Positions 25,364 to 32,980 of a DNA stretch of 64,000 nucleotides are shown in pieces (positions within the stretch are counted from its first letter, which is position 1; each line of letters starts with the position of its first letter). A program made the translations under genes and the position numbers. The notes below the pieces were generated by a model. That model had not been told where the DNA came from, did not search any database, and saw nothing but the letters and a program-made list of their open reading frames with translations. Source of the stretch: Defluviitaleaceae bacterium (GTDB lineage: Bacteria > Bacillota > Clostridia > Lachnospirales > WQUN01); contig WQZS01000007.1 in the NCBI GenBank assembly GCA_009780585.1, positions 1 through 64,000 of the forward strand. The letters run 5' to 3'.

Positions 25364-27823
25364 GCCAATATCTACGAGTCCGAAACCTGCAGCTACTATT
25401 GCGGGTACGGGTTGGCCGGCAATCCTGATAAACGGTGATTCGTTTAACCTTGGGTCGGGAACCATGATTTGAACCATGGGGCCGTCAGCTTGGGGTGCGG
25501 AGAAGGTGGAGACGCTGTTTGCCCTGGTTAAGGAACCGTTGGGGATAACGTTCTCGAACAGACCACGAAGGTTTACGAGATCATTACCGCCGTAGGTGAT
25601 GAAGTTCGGTTGGCCTGCGGAGTTTACTGATGTCGTGTCAATTGTGAGCCTTGCGGGCTCGTTAACAACGGGGGGCTCGGGCGTGGGTTCGGGGCCGGGT
25701 TGTGCCGGGGGCTCAACTGGACCTTCGACCAGATCCATGCCGGGGCCGGTGATATAAGCGACAATGTCTCTGTAGGCTGCGTTTACCGCACCACCTTGTT
25801 GTTGTTGTACCGCGGAACCTTTAACAACAACTTCTAATTCGACGCCCGGTTCGTTAAACATCGTACCGGAAAGAACGCTGCTGAAGGTGATGACCGCTGC
25901 TTCGGTAGACGCACGGTTTACGGTGAACCTTACACCGGCAAAAGCACCTGCAACCCTATCCATTTCATCATCAGGTATGGCAGTCGGTGCACCGACATTA
26001 AAGCGAAGGCCTTCGCCGTCAATGCTTGATGCCGCTACGGTCCATTGCGGATTCCATCCCAAAGTAGGCGCGGTAAAGGGAATGCCGTTTACAGAATATC
26101 TGAGGAACAAATCAATACTTTGACCTTGTCCAAAGAAACCTGCCGTGCCTTCTTCCACAACAACGTTTGCAAGTGCTTCTGCAAACAGGAAGCCGAAGTC
26201 GGGGCGTTGGAAGCTGAGTGCTACAGGATCACCAAAATCAACTGTCAACGGGTTTTTTGTATTGGCGACGGTGAGAGTTTCCGTGGTGTTGTTCGGATGG
26301 CCGACTACTTGCACTTGCACTTCGATCGGTACTTCACCCAGACCGGGTGCAACCGTAAAGTTTAAGCGTAATTCGGCTATACGCGCGGTTTCGGTTAACA
26401 CAGGTGTAATAACCGGGAACACAACGGTTCTGTTATTGTTAATAATGCTGCTTCCTGCGGTCGTGCCAACATGTTGCACACGATCCCCTGCGCTGTCATG
26501 CCACCATTCCCGAAGATTTTGTTGATCGGATGCGTTACCCGTCCACCTTATTTGTGCATCACGGACGGTTACACCCGGCGTAAGGACGTTAACGATAATG
26601 GGCGAATTGAGCATCGTCGCGCTGCCAAGTTCTTGAACGCGGATGATACCGGCATGATGGTCACCATTGTTTACACCCGTGCTAAGGGTGGGGACAGCGC
26701 CTTCAACGCCGACGCTGATGCCCCACAGGTTTTGGCGGGCCAACAATAAGGATACCCGGGTTGTCGAGTCGTTATCGCCTATGCTTGGGGTTCCCGTTGA
26801 ACCAGTTTGACGCAGGGTAACGAGTACGTTCAAGTCTTCAGACCTTAACGAGTGATTCCCTTCCGGTGCTAATTCCAAACCGGAAACAACGAAGGTACCT
26901 CTTTGCGCACCTTGCGGTCCATCTTTCCTTCCATCTATGGTGAAGGTTAAGGTTAACGTAGCTGTGCCTGCCGCTGAGGCTACTAGACCGGATACACCGG
27001 AGAAACCGCTGTCACTCGGAGCGGCAACAGCCGGTGTCCCTCGCCACACATAATTAGCCGGAGCTTCCAAGAGAACAAAGTACGTTCCGGATTCAACACG
27101 TCCGACTTCGGTGAACCGGAGGCCGGCAATCCCTTGCGCTCCTGCCACTTGGGTCCTTTGGAATACATCCCCTTCACGCGCTACATTGAAGTGGGTGCTG
27201 TTAATATCGGTGCGGATCCAACGTACCAATTGGATATCGCTTGCGATAACGCGGAAAGTGGGGCTGTCGGGCGTAGCGATACTGACACGCAAACGCGACC
27301 TATGATCCCTGATGTCATCGACGGTTACCTCAAACTCAAGGAAATTGTCTTCACCGGTAACATTCCACGTGGGACCTGCTGCAACGGCTGAGCCATCATA
27401 ATCCAAACGAAGGAATACATTTTGACCCGCAATATCAATAGATCCGGCGGAAGGAACGGAAGGTCTGGCAGAAGCAGAATTATTGGCGGTTGTACCAGCA
27501 GCGACGATGTCGAAATCGTCTATATTACCTCTTCTGGCCGCATCGCCTCCCGTAAGTTCAAGCCTAAAGTGCACACCAGCCCAACCTGCGGTGGTGGGTA
27601 TATGCCCGAAAACGCTCAACGGTATTCTAATCCGTTGAACGGAAACCTGCGGACCAGGCGGAGTTGCGATGTTTTCACCGTTTCCGGCTCCGGATGCTGC
27701 TGTCGGGCCTGTACGGAGCGTAACGCCTTCATTCAGGGTTGCCCCAAACGCACTCATCGGCATAAGTGACAGCACCATCACAAACGCCAACAGTAAAGCT
27801 ACTTTCTTTTTGAGATTTTTCAT
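25304..27823 (-). CDS. Secreted surface protein with C-terminal stalk segment, copy 2
   Basis: This 839-residue protein begins MKNLKKKVALLLAFVMVLSLMPMSAFGA, almost the same signal peptide as copy 1, and ends GTWYVPMSAFTDLLGYLIN, almost the same tail. The middle (about 60-700) is beta-rich with low apparent similarity to copy 1, and a Pro/Glu linker (VEGPVEPPAQPGPEPTPEPP) precedes the tail. The pattern of conserved ends with divergent centre suggests a duplicated gene whose exposed part diversified. The leader is the inverted copy of that of copy 1, so both genes probably share regulation. Location is inferred to be outside the cell membrane. Confidence 0.8.
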   Translation of the reverse strand: MKNLKKKVALLLAFVMVLSLMPMSAFGATLNEGVTLRTGPTAASGAGNGENIATPPGPQVSVQRIRIPLSVFGHIPTTAGWAGVHFRLELTGGDAARRGNIDDFDIVAAGTTANNSASARPSVPSAGSIDIAGQNVFLRLDYDGSAVAAGPTWNVTGEDNFLEFEVTVDDIRDHRSRLRVSIATPDSPTFRVIASDIQLVRWIRTDINSTHFNVAREGDVFQRTQVAGAQGIAGLRFTEVGRVESGTYFVLLEAPANYVWRGTPAVAAPSDSGFSGVSGLVASAAGTATLTLTFTIDGRKDGPQGAQRGTFVVSGLELAPEGNHSLRSEDLNVLVTLRQTGSTGTPSIGDNDSTTRVSLLLARQNLWGISVGVEGAVPTLSTGVNNGDHHAGIIRVQELGSATMLNSPIIVNVLTPGVTVRDAQIRWTGNASDQQNLREWWHDSAGDRVQHVGTTAGSSIINNNRTVVFPVITPVLTETARIAELRLNFTVAPGLGEVPIEVQVQVVGHPNNTTETLTVANTKNPLTVDFGDPVALSFQRPDFGFLFAEALANVVVEEGTAGFFGQGQSIDLFLRYSVNGIPFTAPTLGWNPQWTVAASSIDGEGLRFNVGAPTAIPDDEMDRVAGAFAGVRFTVNRASTEAAVITFSSVLSGTMFNEPGVELEVVVKGSAVQQQQGGAVNAAYRDIVAYITGPGMDLVEGPVEPPAQPGPEPTPEPPVVNEPARLTIDTTSVNSAGQPNFITYGGNDLVNLRGLFENVIPNGSLTRANSVSTFSAPQADGPMVQIMVPDPRLNESPFIRIAGQPVPAIVAAGFGLVDIGGTWYVPMSAFTDLLGYLIN

Positions 27824-27981
27824 ACTTTCTCCTTTCCGGTTTTTGAAATAAATTTCCGATTTTTGTATGGAGCGTATGATACTTACGGTGCGGTTTTCTT
27901 ATCCGCATCGCGCGTTCGCCAACCCAGGTTAGCGCACGCTAAATTATGTAAATTTCAAAAAAATCCAAAAAAAGAAACGCC
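27753..27981 (-). repeat. Outer right arm of the large inverted repeat
   Basis: This reverse-complement copy of 21336-21556 carries the leader, ribosome-binding site and signal-peptide codons of copy 2. Just beyond, GAAACGCC and GGCGTTTC (27974-27995) form a hairpin. The rest of the gap up to 28077 shows no gene. Confidence 0.75.
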
Positions 27982-28077
27982 GTCAATGGCGTTTCAACAG
28001 CGTTTTTAAGGTGCTTTGCGGGTGCGCTCTTATAACCAACAATCGATTAAAACTATATTAAACGTTCATCTCAACCC

Positions 28078-28305
28078 CTACACCAACTCTACATACTCCC
28101 ACATAATCCCCACGGCGTCGGAGTATTCCATATCCTCCGACTCCGAGCGTGACAGGTATTCAGCGTACGCGCCGGGAAAGGGATGCAGGGCTTCTTGCAA
28201 GCGTTTCTTCATGGCATGGTAGCCGCCCTTATAGAATTCCTCCCGCTTGAGGGATGGTTTTTCATAGGTTCCTAATTTAAACTTTTCTGCGATAGGGTAG
28301 GTCAT
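28078..28305 (-). CDS. Small hypothetical protein (75 aa)
   Basis: The 75-residue acidic/basic mixed protein (MTYPIAEKFKLGTYEKPSLK onward) is unrecognised. It has no signal peptide or membrane segment and ends in SDAVGIMWEYVELV. The region KGGYHAMKKRLQEALHPF is probably helical. Ribosome-binding sequence GGCGGTG is weak but placed correctly. It is a plausible real gene because composition and codon use look ordinary, but nothing around it suggests a role. Confidence 0.45.
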   Translation of the reverse strand: MTYPIAEKFKLGTYEKPSLKREEFYKGGYHAMKKRLQEALHPFPGAYAEYLSRSESEDMEYSDAVGIMWEYVELV

Positions 28306-28532
28306 TGGGTTTTCACCGCCGGATGTATTTTGTTCCCCTCTATATTAATACATTCGGAACGGTTACGCAATTTTTGCACAGGGGGTTCATTCATTTCTTT
28401 GCGCGTCCATTAATTACTTCCCGTTCATGACATGATGATGGTTGTTTTCGCAAATCCATTCTATCACTTGTGGCCTTGGTAGCTTTGAATACTTTGAATA
28501 TTATTATGTCTTATTTTTTCCATCTGTTCGCC

Positions 28533-28561
28533 TTGCAATAATTTCCCCCGTGTAATATAAT
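28533..28561 (+). promoter_or_regulatory. Sigma-A promoter of the S24 repressor gene, with adjacent palindrome
   Basis: TTGCAA (28533-28538) and TATAAT (28556-28561) are spaced by 17 bases. Just downstream CGAACACATGTGCT (about 28570-28584) contains the palindrome CACATGTG and resembles a Gram-positive SOS-type operator (GAAC-N4-GTTC) with one mismatch, a likely autoregulatory site. The rest of the 290-base gap shows nothing else. Confidence 0.6.
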
Positions 28562-28598
28562 TTCGTGCAACGAACACATGTGCTACGGAGGGATTTGT

Positions 28599-29369
28599 AT
28601 GATCATAGCCGAACGCTTACGCCTATTGCGGCGGGAAAAGGGTTTGAGCAAGCGGGAACTGGTAAATATGCTCCCGTTAAATTACAGTACGTACGCCAAT
28701 TATGAGTCGGGTTTTCGGGAGCCGAACTCCGATGTGTTGCAAATGCTTTCGCGGCACTTTGGGGTAAGCATCGACTTTATCATCGGCGCGACGGAAAATC
28801 GGATGCGCGCCGACGAAGTGGCGGTGCTGACCGACGACGAACATAAGCACATCATGCAGTACCGGACGCTTGACACGCACGGGCGCGATTTGGTGGACAT
28901 CGTCATGCAGAAGGAAACCGAGCGGGTCAGCCTGCCCAATACGCAGCATTTGGTGGGCGGCCGTCAAGTGGTGGACAATATGCTTACGTTGAAGGTTTAC
29001 CAACAGAAGGCTTCCGCGGGGTTGGGCAGCTACTTAAACGACGAGAGCGACCGGGAATATGAGCTGCTGCGGTTCGCGGCAACGCCCGTGAGTGAAAAGG
29101 CGGACTTCTGCATCATGGTTAAGGGTGACAGCATGGAGCCGAAGATCGCGGACGGGGACATCGTCTTCGTTAAGGCCGTGCCGAAGGTGGACGCCGACAA
29201 TGTGGGTATCTTCGTGTACGACGGGGAATCTTATTGCAAGCGTTTACGGATCGATCATAAGAAAAGTGCGGTCGTACTGGAATCGCTCAATAAAGCGTAT
29301 GCGCCCAAGCGGATCGAAAACCCCGAAATGCTGCGTACCGTGGGTTTGGTTATCGGGATCGCGGAGTAG
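28599..29369 (+). CDS. XRE-S24 repressor (LexA/CI-like, self-cleaving)
   Basis: From the ATG at 28599 (GGAGGG seven bases upstream) the protein has 256 residues. An HTH_3 domain (1-65, LRLLRREKGLSKRELVNMLP, YSTYANYESGFREPN) is joined to a C-terminal S24 peptidase domain. The cleavage region QKASAGLGSY holds an Ala-Gly bond; the catalytic Ser is in VKGDSMEPKI and the Lys in SYCKRLRID. Such proteins repress phage or stress genes and cleave themselves when RecA filaments form. It is not the canonical LexA because the DNA-binding domain is XRE type. It overlaps the end of helD by 20 bases, tail to tail. Confidence 0.88.
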   Translation: MIIAERLRLLRREKGLSKRELVNMLPLNYSTYANYESGFREPNSDVLQMLSRHFGVSIDFIIGATENRMRADEVAVLTDDEHKHIMQYRTLDTHGRDLVDIVMQKETERVSLPNTQHLVGGRQVVDNMLTLKVYQQKASAGLGSYLNDESDREYELLRFAATPVSEKADFCIMVKGDSMEPKIADGDIVFVKAVPKVDADNVGIFVYDGESYCKRLRIDHKKSAVVLESLNKAYAPKRIENPEMLRTVGLVIGIAE

Positions 29370-31503
29370 CGATCAGATACAGCCTGTGCAGCGCGCGGGT
29401 GCAGATTAAATAGAACAGCTTACCGCCAATCCGCCCGTATTCCGGGCAGATAACGGCGTCAAATTCAAGCCCCTTGGCGAAAGATACAGCCATTACCATG
29501 ATACCGGGGGCGAAGCGGCTTTCCGCGTTATTGATTAATTTAACTTGTGCCCTACTAGGGCACAAGTTATTTTTTATGAGTTGGGCGTGGAAAGCGCAGG
29601 CTTTGGCGGTGTCGGACAGCAGGATGCCGACGGTCTTGTATTCGGTCGGGAGCTTTTCGAAGATTTCGTAAACGGCGGCGTACGGGTCGTCTGTTTCGAT
29701 GATTTCGGGTTCATCCCCGTGGCGCATATATAATGAAGCGTCGGTATCGGTTTCGGGCCGTCCGCCCAAGATGCTGTGGGCGAAGCGGTTGATTTCATAC
29801 GTCGATCGGTAGCTCTTCGAAAGGGGGATGATTTGCGCCGAGGGGTACATCGCCGTGATTTCCCCGCGGTCGTGCAGGTTGATGTCGGGATACAGGGCTT
29901 GGTTGGTATCGGCCAGGATGGTGAAGTGGCTGGCGGGGTAAAATTTTTGCAAAATGCGGTGCTGCAGGGGGCAGCAGTCCTGCGCTTCGTCCAGCAGAAT
30001 GTGCTTGACGGATTTGTCCGCGGCTACGCGCCCGGTTAGGATGGAAACATAGAGCAGGGCCAGCGCGTCCTCGTAGCAAAGGACCTCGCGCTTTAACGCT
30101 TCGTGGGTATGGCGCATGGGGAGCGAATGGTGCGCCGCCCATGACTTCAACGCTTTTTCGTAAAGTTTGTGGGGGGTGGGGGAAAGGCGTTGGCGCAAGT
30201 CGGTGATGACGATGAGCTTTTCCTCTTCGAATTTTTGCCGCGCTTCCTCGTCGGTTAGGTTGTCGTCCGCAATAGATTCAAACAATTCGGTGACGGCTTT
30301 ACGGTTGGCTTTATAATATTCCGCGAAGCATTGCTGTACATAGTCAAGCACGCGGTTGGTTTTGCTTGACAGCATGGACGCGCTCGTCCTGTCCGTATAC
30401 AACGCGGCAAGGCGGGTTTTATCACAAATTTTATCGCGGTAGAAGTACACGTCGTCGGCGAAGGATGGGGCGTGGCCGCGTACGGTTTCTTCCAAATGAT
30501 CGAGGAAGGCGGGGGAATACTTGTGCGCAAGCCATTTTCGGCGGTCGCCGCGCGGATGCGCTTCGCTTTCCGGTTCGGATACGCTTAAATAATCGATGAG
30601 CTCATATCCGTCCGTAAAGGGCCGCGGGGAATGGGTTCGAATCAGCTCCGCGAAGTCCAAATGCTGTACATCGTCCTCGCCCAGGTCGGGAATAATGCCT
30701 TCGATATACGACGCGAAGATGGGGCTGGGCGAAAAGATGCGCAGCCGCCCCGACGACAGCGACGAACGGTGACGGTACAGCAGGTACGCCAAGCGGTGCA
30801 AACCCACGGAGGTCTTTCCGCTGCCCGCCGGACCGAAGACGATAACCGAATCGGCTTCGCAACGGATGGCTTTGTTTTGCTCGCTTTGTATGGAGTGGAT
30901 GATCGTTTTGATTTTCGCGTCCGATACCTTGGAAAGCTCCTTTCGCAGGATGTCGTCCTCCACGGCTAGGTCGGAATCGAAGAAATAAAGCAATTCTCCT
31001 TTTTCAATTTGATAATGGCGTTTTAGCACGATTTCGCCGTTGATCGTCGGGTTTTCCTTCACGGGTACGGCGAAGGACGCCCGCCCCACGCCGTAATCGT
31101 AATACAACGACGAAATGGGCGCGCGCCAATCATATATATGGAAGGTTTGCGTTTTTTCGTCGAACAGGGAATGCCGCCCGATGTAGATTTCCTCGCGGTC
31201 CTCATACCCGCTTTCGATAAAGTCCAGCCGCGCGAAGTAAGGCGTGCCGAGGATGCGCGTGAGGCGCGTCAGTTCCTTGGAGGTTTGCGAATAGGCGGAT
31301 TCCGTCGCGCTTACCTCTTGGGCGTACAGGTTAAGGGTAACGACGTCATCGAAGTCGCGGATGATGTGCGTGGCGCCGTACATTTGCTTGCGGGCCTCCA
31401 GTACCCCCTCGCGGCGCGCGCGTAAGCCTTCGGTGTTTTTATTGATTTGCTCGAGGATCGCACCCCGTACGATCGACAGCTTCTTTTCCTCGTAGTCGCG
31501 CAT
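29350..31503 (-). CDS. helD: HelD-like superfamily 1 helicase (RNA polymerase recycling factor)
   Basis: The 717-residue protein has an N-terminal coiled coil (1-90), YDWRAPISSLYYDY, a Walker A motif GPAGSGKTSVGLHRLAYLL, Walker B region HILLDEAQDCCPLQ, SKSYRSTYEI and a C-terminal AKGLEFDAVICPEY, all typical of HelD. In Bacillus, HelD uses ATP to release stalled RNA polymerase from DNA and nucleic acids. It is shorter at the C-terminus than some relatives but carries all motifs. A 27-bp palindrome (29542-29568) adds about nine residues (NLCPSRAQV) between a variable loop and VKLIN, where homologues have none, so an in-frame insertion is likely. It is divergent from the FliD-C-like gene. Confidence 0.85.
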   Translation of the reverse strand: MRDYEEKKLSIVRGAILEQINKNTEGLRARREGVLEARKQMYGATHIIRDFDDVVTLNLYAQEVSATESAYSQTSKELTRLTRILGTPYFARLDFIESGYEDREEIYIGRHSLFDEKTQTFHIYDWRAPISSLYYDYGVGRASFAVPVKENPTINGEIVLKRHYQIEKGELLYFFDSDLAVEDDILRKELSKVSDAKIKTIIHSIQSEQNKAIRCEADSVIVFGPAGSGKTSVGLHRLAYLLYRHRSSLSSGRLRIFSPSPIFASYIEGIIPDLGEDDVQHLDFAELIRTHSPRPFTDGYELIDYLSVSEPESEAHPRGDRRKWLAHKYSPAFLDHLEETVRGHAPSFADDVYFYRDKICDKTRLAALYTDRTSASMLSSKTNRVLDYVQQCFAEYYKANRKAVTELFESIADDNLTDEEARQKFEEEKLIVITDLRQRLSPTPHKLYEKALKSWAAHHSLPMRHTHEALKREVLCYEDALALLYVSILTGRVAADKSVKHILLDEAQDCCPLQHRILQKFYPASHFTILADTNQALYPDINLHDRGEITAMYPSAQIIPLSKSYRSTYEINRFAHSILGGRPETDTDASLYMRHGDEPEIIETDDPYAAVYEIFEKLPTEYKTVGILLSDTAKACAFHAQLIKNNLCPSRAQVKLINNAESRFAPGIMVMAVSFAKGLEFDAVICPEYGRIGGKLFYLICTRALHRLYLIATPRSR
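29542..29568. repeat. 27-bp palindromic element, perfect copy, in helD
   Basis: AACTTGTGCCCTA (29542-29554) and TAGGGCACAAGTT (29556-29568) are perfect 13-base reverse complements around one base. On the minus strand it differs from the copy after pdxS (55496-55522) at only two of 27 positions, which makes this a true dispersed repeat. Confidence 0.85.
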
Positions 31504-31534
31504 GATGCCTCCGTTTGCGCAGTCCGTAATGGGA

Positions 31535-31563
31535 TTGCGCGGATCAATCGTTAATCATATAAT
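31535..31563 (+). promoter_or_regulatory. Sigma-A-like promoter of the FliD-C-like gene
   Basis: TTGCGC (31535-31540) and TATAAT (31558-31563) are spaced by 17 bases in the divergent gap between helD and the gene starting at 31634. Confidence 0.55.
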
Positions 31564-31633
31564 ATTATTGTAATATTTCCCCCGTATTATGTCGATACAA
31601 AACCGGAGGGGTATGCCCTCGGGAGGGTTGTAT

Positions 31634-32350
31634 ATGTTAACCAGCGTATTTTATTACAACCTTTACAAGCCTTATCTCGTAAGCAACGCGAACGGACGCG
31701 GGGACAATATCGGCCCGCGCCGCAGCCGCATCGCCGACAAGCGGGAAACCCCCGAAACCTCGGGGCCGGTCTTTGTGTTAAACAAATCGCTTAAAAAAGA
31801 TATGGTCAACTACGCCCGCTCCGTTTCCCACGGCGTGGTGGACCTGCGCGAATCCACGCACCGCATTGCCGGCGATATGCATGATTTTAACCGCACCGCC
31901 CACCAAAGCGGGTGGGACTACGCGCTGGATGTGTTGATGTCGGACCTTTCCGCTTTCGCCGACAATTACAACCGTAGCGCGGGTTTTATGCGGGCGCAGG
32001 ACCACAGCGCGGGCCTTCGCTCCTTTTCCTACGAAATCGCGGATAATATATTCTATAACCGCAACCGCTTGGAAATGCTTGGGCTCAACCTTTCCGAAGA
32101 CGGACGTTTCGCCTTCGACTCCGACCGCGTGCGGGACATGTCCTTCGAAGAGGTAAACGTAGCCATCGGCGAAAATATCGAAATCTTCTCCGGCCTCCAA
32201 TCCTTTACCCGTCAGCTCCTGACCGAACCGCTCGTGGAGCATATGCGCTTCCGCGGATTAAATTACCATTATAATTACCGCCGCGGCCAAATGGAAACGG
32301 ACGGGTTTGGGCTGTTGGAAATGGGGTTGTTGGTGGATAGGGTCGTGTAG
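31634..32350 (+). CDS. FliD C-terminal-like / hypothetical protein
   Basis: The 238-residue protein starts at ATG 31634 after GGGAGGG; an upstream in-frame ATG at 31589 has no ribosome-binding site. The C-terminal two thirds (VNYARSVSHGVVDLRE, LSAFADNYNRSAGFM, NRLEMLGLNLSEDGRFAFDSDRV) resemble the coiled-coil end of flagellar hook-associated protein 2, in which LGI-x-DG-x-L-x-D-x-D is recurrent. There is no FliD N-terminal domain and no flagellar gene beside it. It could be a shortened relative with another job, or a chance similarity of helical repeats. It overlaps the next gene by one base. Confidence 0.45.
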   Translation: MLTSVFYYNLYKPYLVSNANGRGDNIGPRRSRIADKRETPETSGPVFVLNKSLKKDMVNYARSVSHGVVDLRESTHRIAGDMHDFNRTAHQSGWDYALDVLMSDLSAFADNYNRSAGFMRAQDHSAGLRSFSYEIADNIFYNRNRLEMLGLNLSEDGRFAFDSDRVRDMSFEEVNVAIGENIEIFSGLQSFTRQLLTEPLVEHMRFRGLNYHYNYRRGQMETDGFGLLEMGLLVDRVV

Positions 32351-32679
32351 TGCGTACGATCAATAATAAGGAAATTGCATTGTTTCGCGTGATGAATCTC
32401 GATGAATATAACGCGCTAAAAGACAACAACGGAATGTTTACGGAATATGATTACGCAATGGAAGTTAAATGGTTCGCTACGAGTATGGATCACGTAATGG
32501 AATGGAAAGATAAATTTAAATATAAAGACGGCGAATATAAAATTATTGAAATCAATATATTACAATCCGTTTTGAATGACATGCACTATGTCGAACTTTT
32601 GGATGGTATCGGTCCTGCATATTCGGCGGAAATACACATGCTGAACGTTATTGAAAGGAGGATTCATTATCATGAATAG
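32350..32679 (+). CDS. Hypothetical protein (109 aa)
   Basis: The GTG start at 32350 overlaps the upstream TAG by one base, suggesting coupling. The product (FRVMNLDEYNALKDNNGMF, ATSMDHVMEWKDKFKYKDG) is soluble with no recognised domain. The phrase DEYNALK...WFATS...AW-like positions recall ADP-ribosyltransferase-type or DUF-type small folds, but this is too weak to claim. The next gene starts inside its last codons, so the three genes 31634-32962 form one unit ended by the hairpin at 32997. Confidence 0.5.
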   Translation: MRTINNKEIALFRVMNLDEYNALKDNNGMFTEYDYAMEVKWFATSMDHVMEWKDKFKYKDGEYKIIEINILQSVLNDMHYVELLDGIGPAYSAEIHMLNVIERRIHYHE

Positions 32680-32962
32680 AACCGTGAAAGTAAAGTTGAA
32701 ATGGACCTCTAAAAAAGAGGGGGGGAAAAAACATGTTTTTCCCAGGGGCATGAGGTATTGCCCCATCGCCGTCGTCGAAGGCGGGGAAAACCATGAGAGC
32801 TTATGGAGTTCATCGGTTATCAATACAAACATAAACGGACGTAAAACAGAAGCGGAGTTATCCTTTTTGGCGGACGACGCCCCCCACAATTTGTTGATAA
32901 CGGGAAAAAAGGTATTGTTATACGAAGGGCAAAGCGTAGTGGCGGAGGGTAAAATATTATAA
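32672..32962 (+). CDS. Hypothetical beta-rich protein (96 aa)
   Basis: The ATG at 32672 follows an excellent AAAGGAGG; an upstream in-frame ATG at 32651 lacks one. The protein MNRTVKVKLKWTSKKEGGKK with a later NLLITGKKVLLYEGQSVVAEGKIL end looks like a small beta-barrel, similar in pattern to EF-Tu domain-like or OB-like single domains. The function is unknown. It is the last gene of a three-gene unit. Confidence 0.5.
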   Translation: MNRTVKVKLKWTSKKEGGKKHVFPRGMRYCPIAVVEGGENHESLWSSSVINTNINGRKTEAELSFLADDAPHNLLITGKKVLLYEGQSVVAEGKIL

Positions 32963-32980
32963 AATTTGTTTAAATATCGG

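Noticed and set aside
32717..32742. Near-palindrome around AAAACATGTTTT in the 96-residue gene
   Set aside because: It comes from an A-run and a T-run around ACATGT and differs in length and sequence from the 27-bp class.
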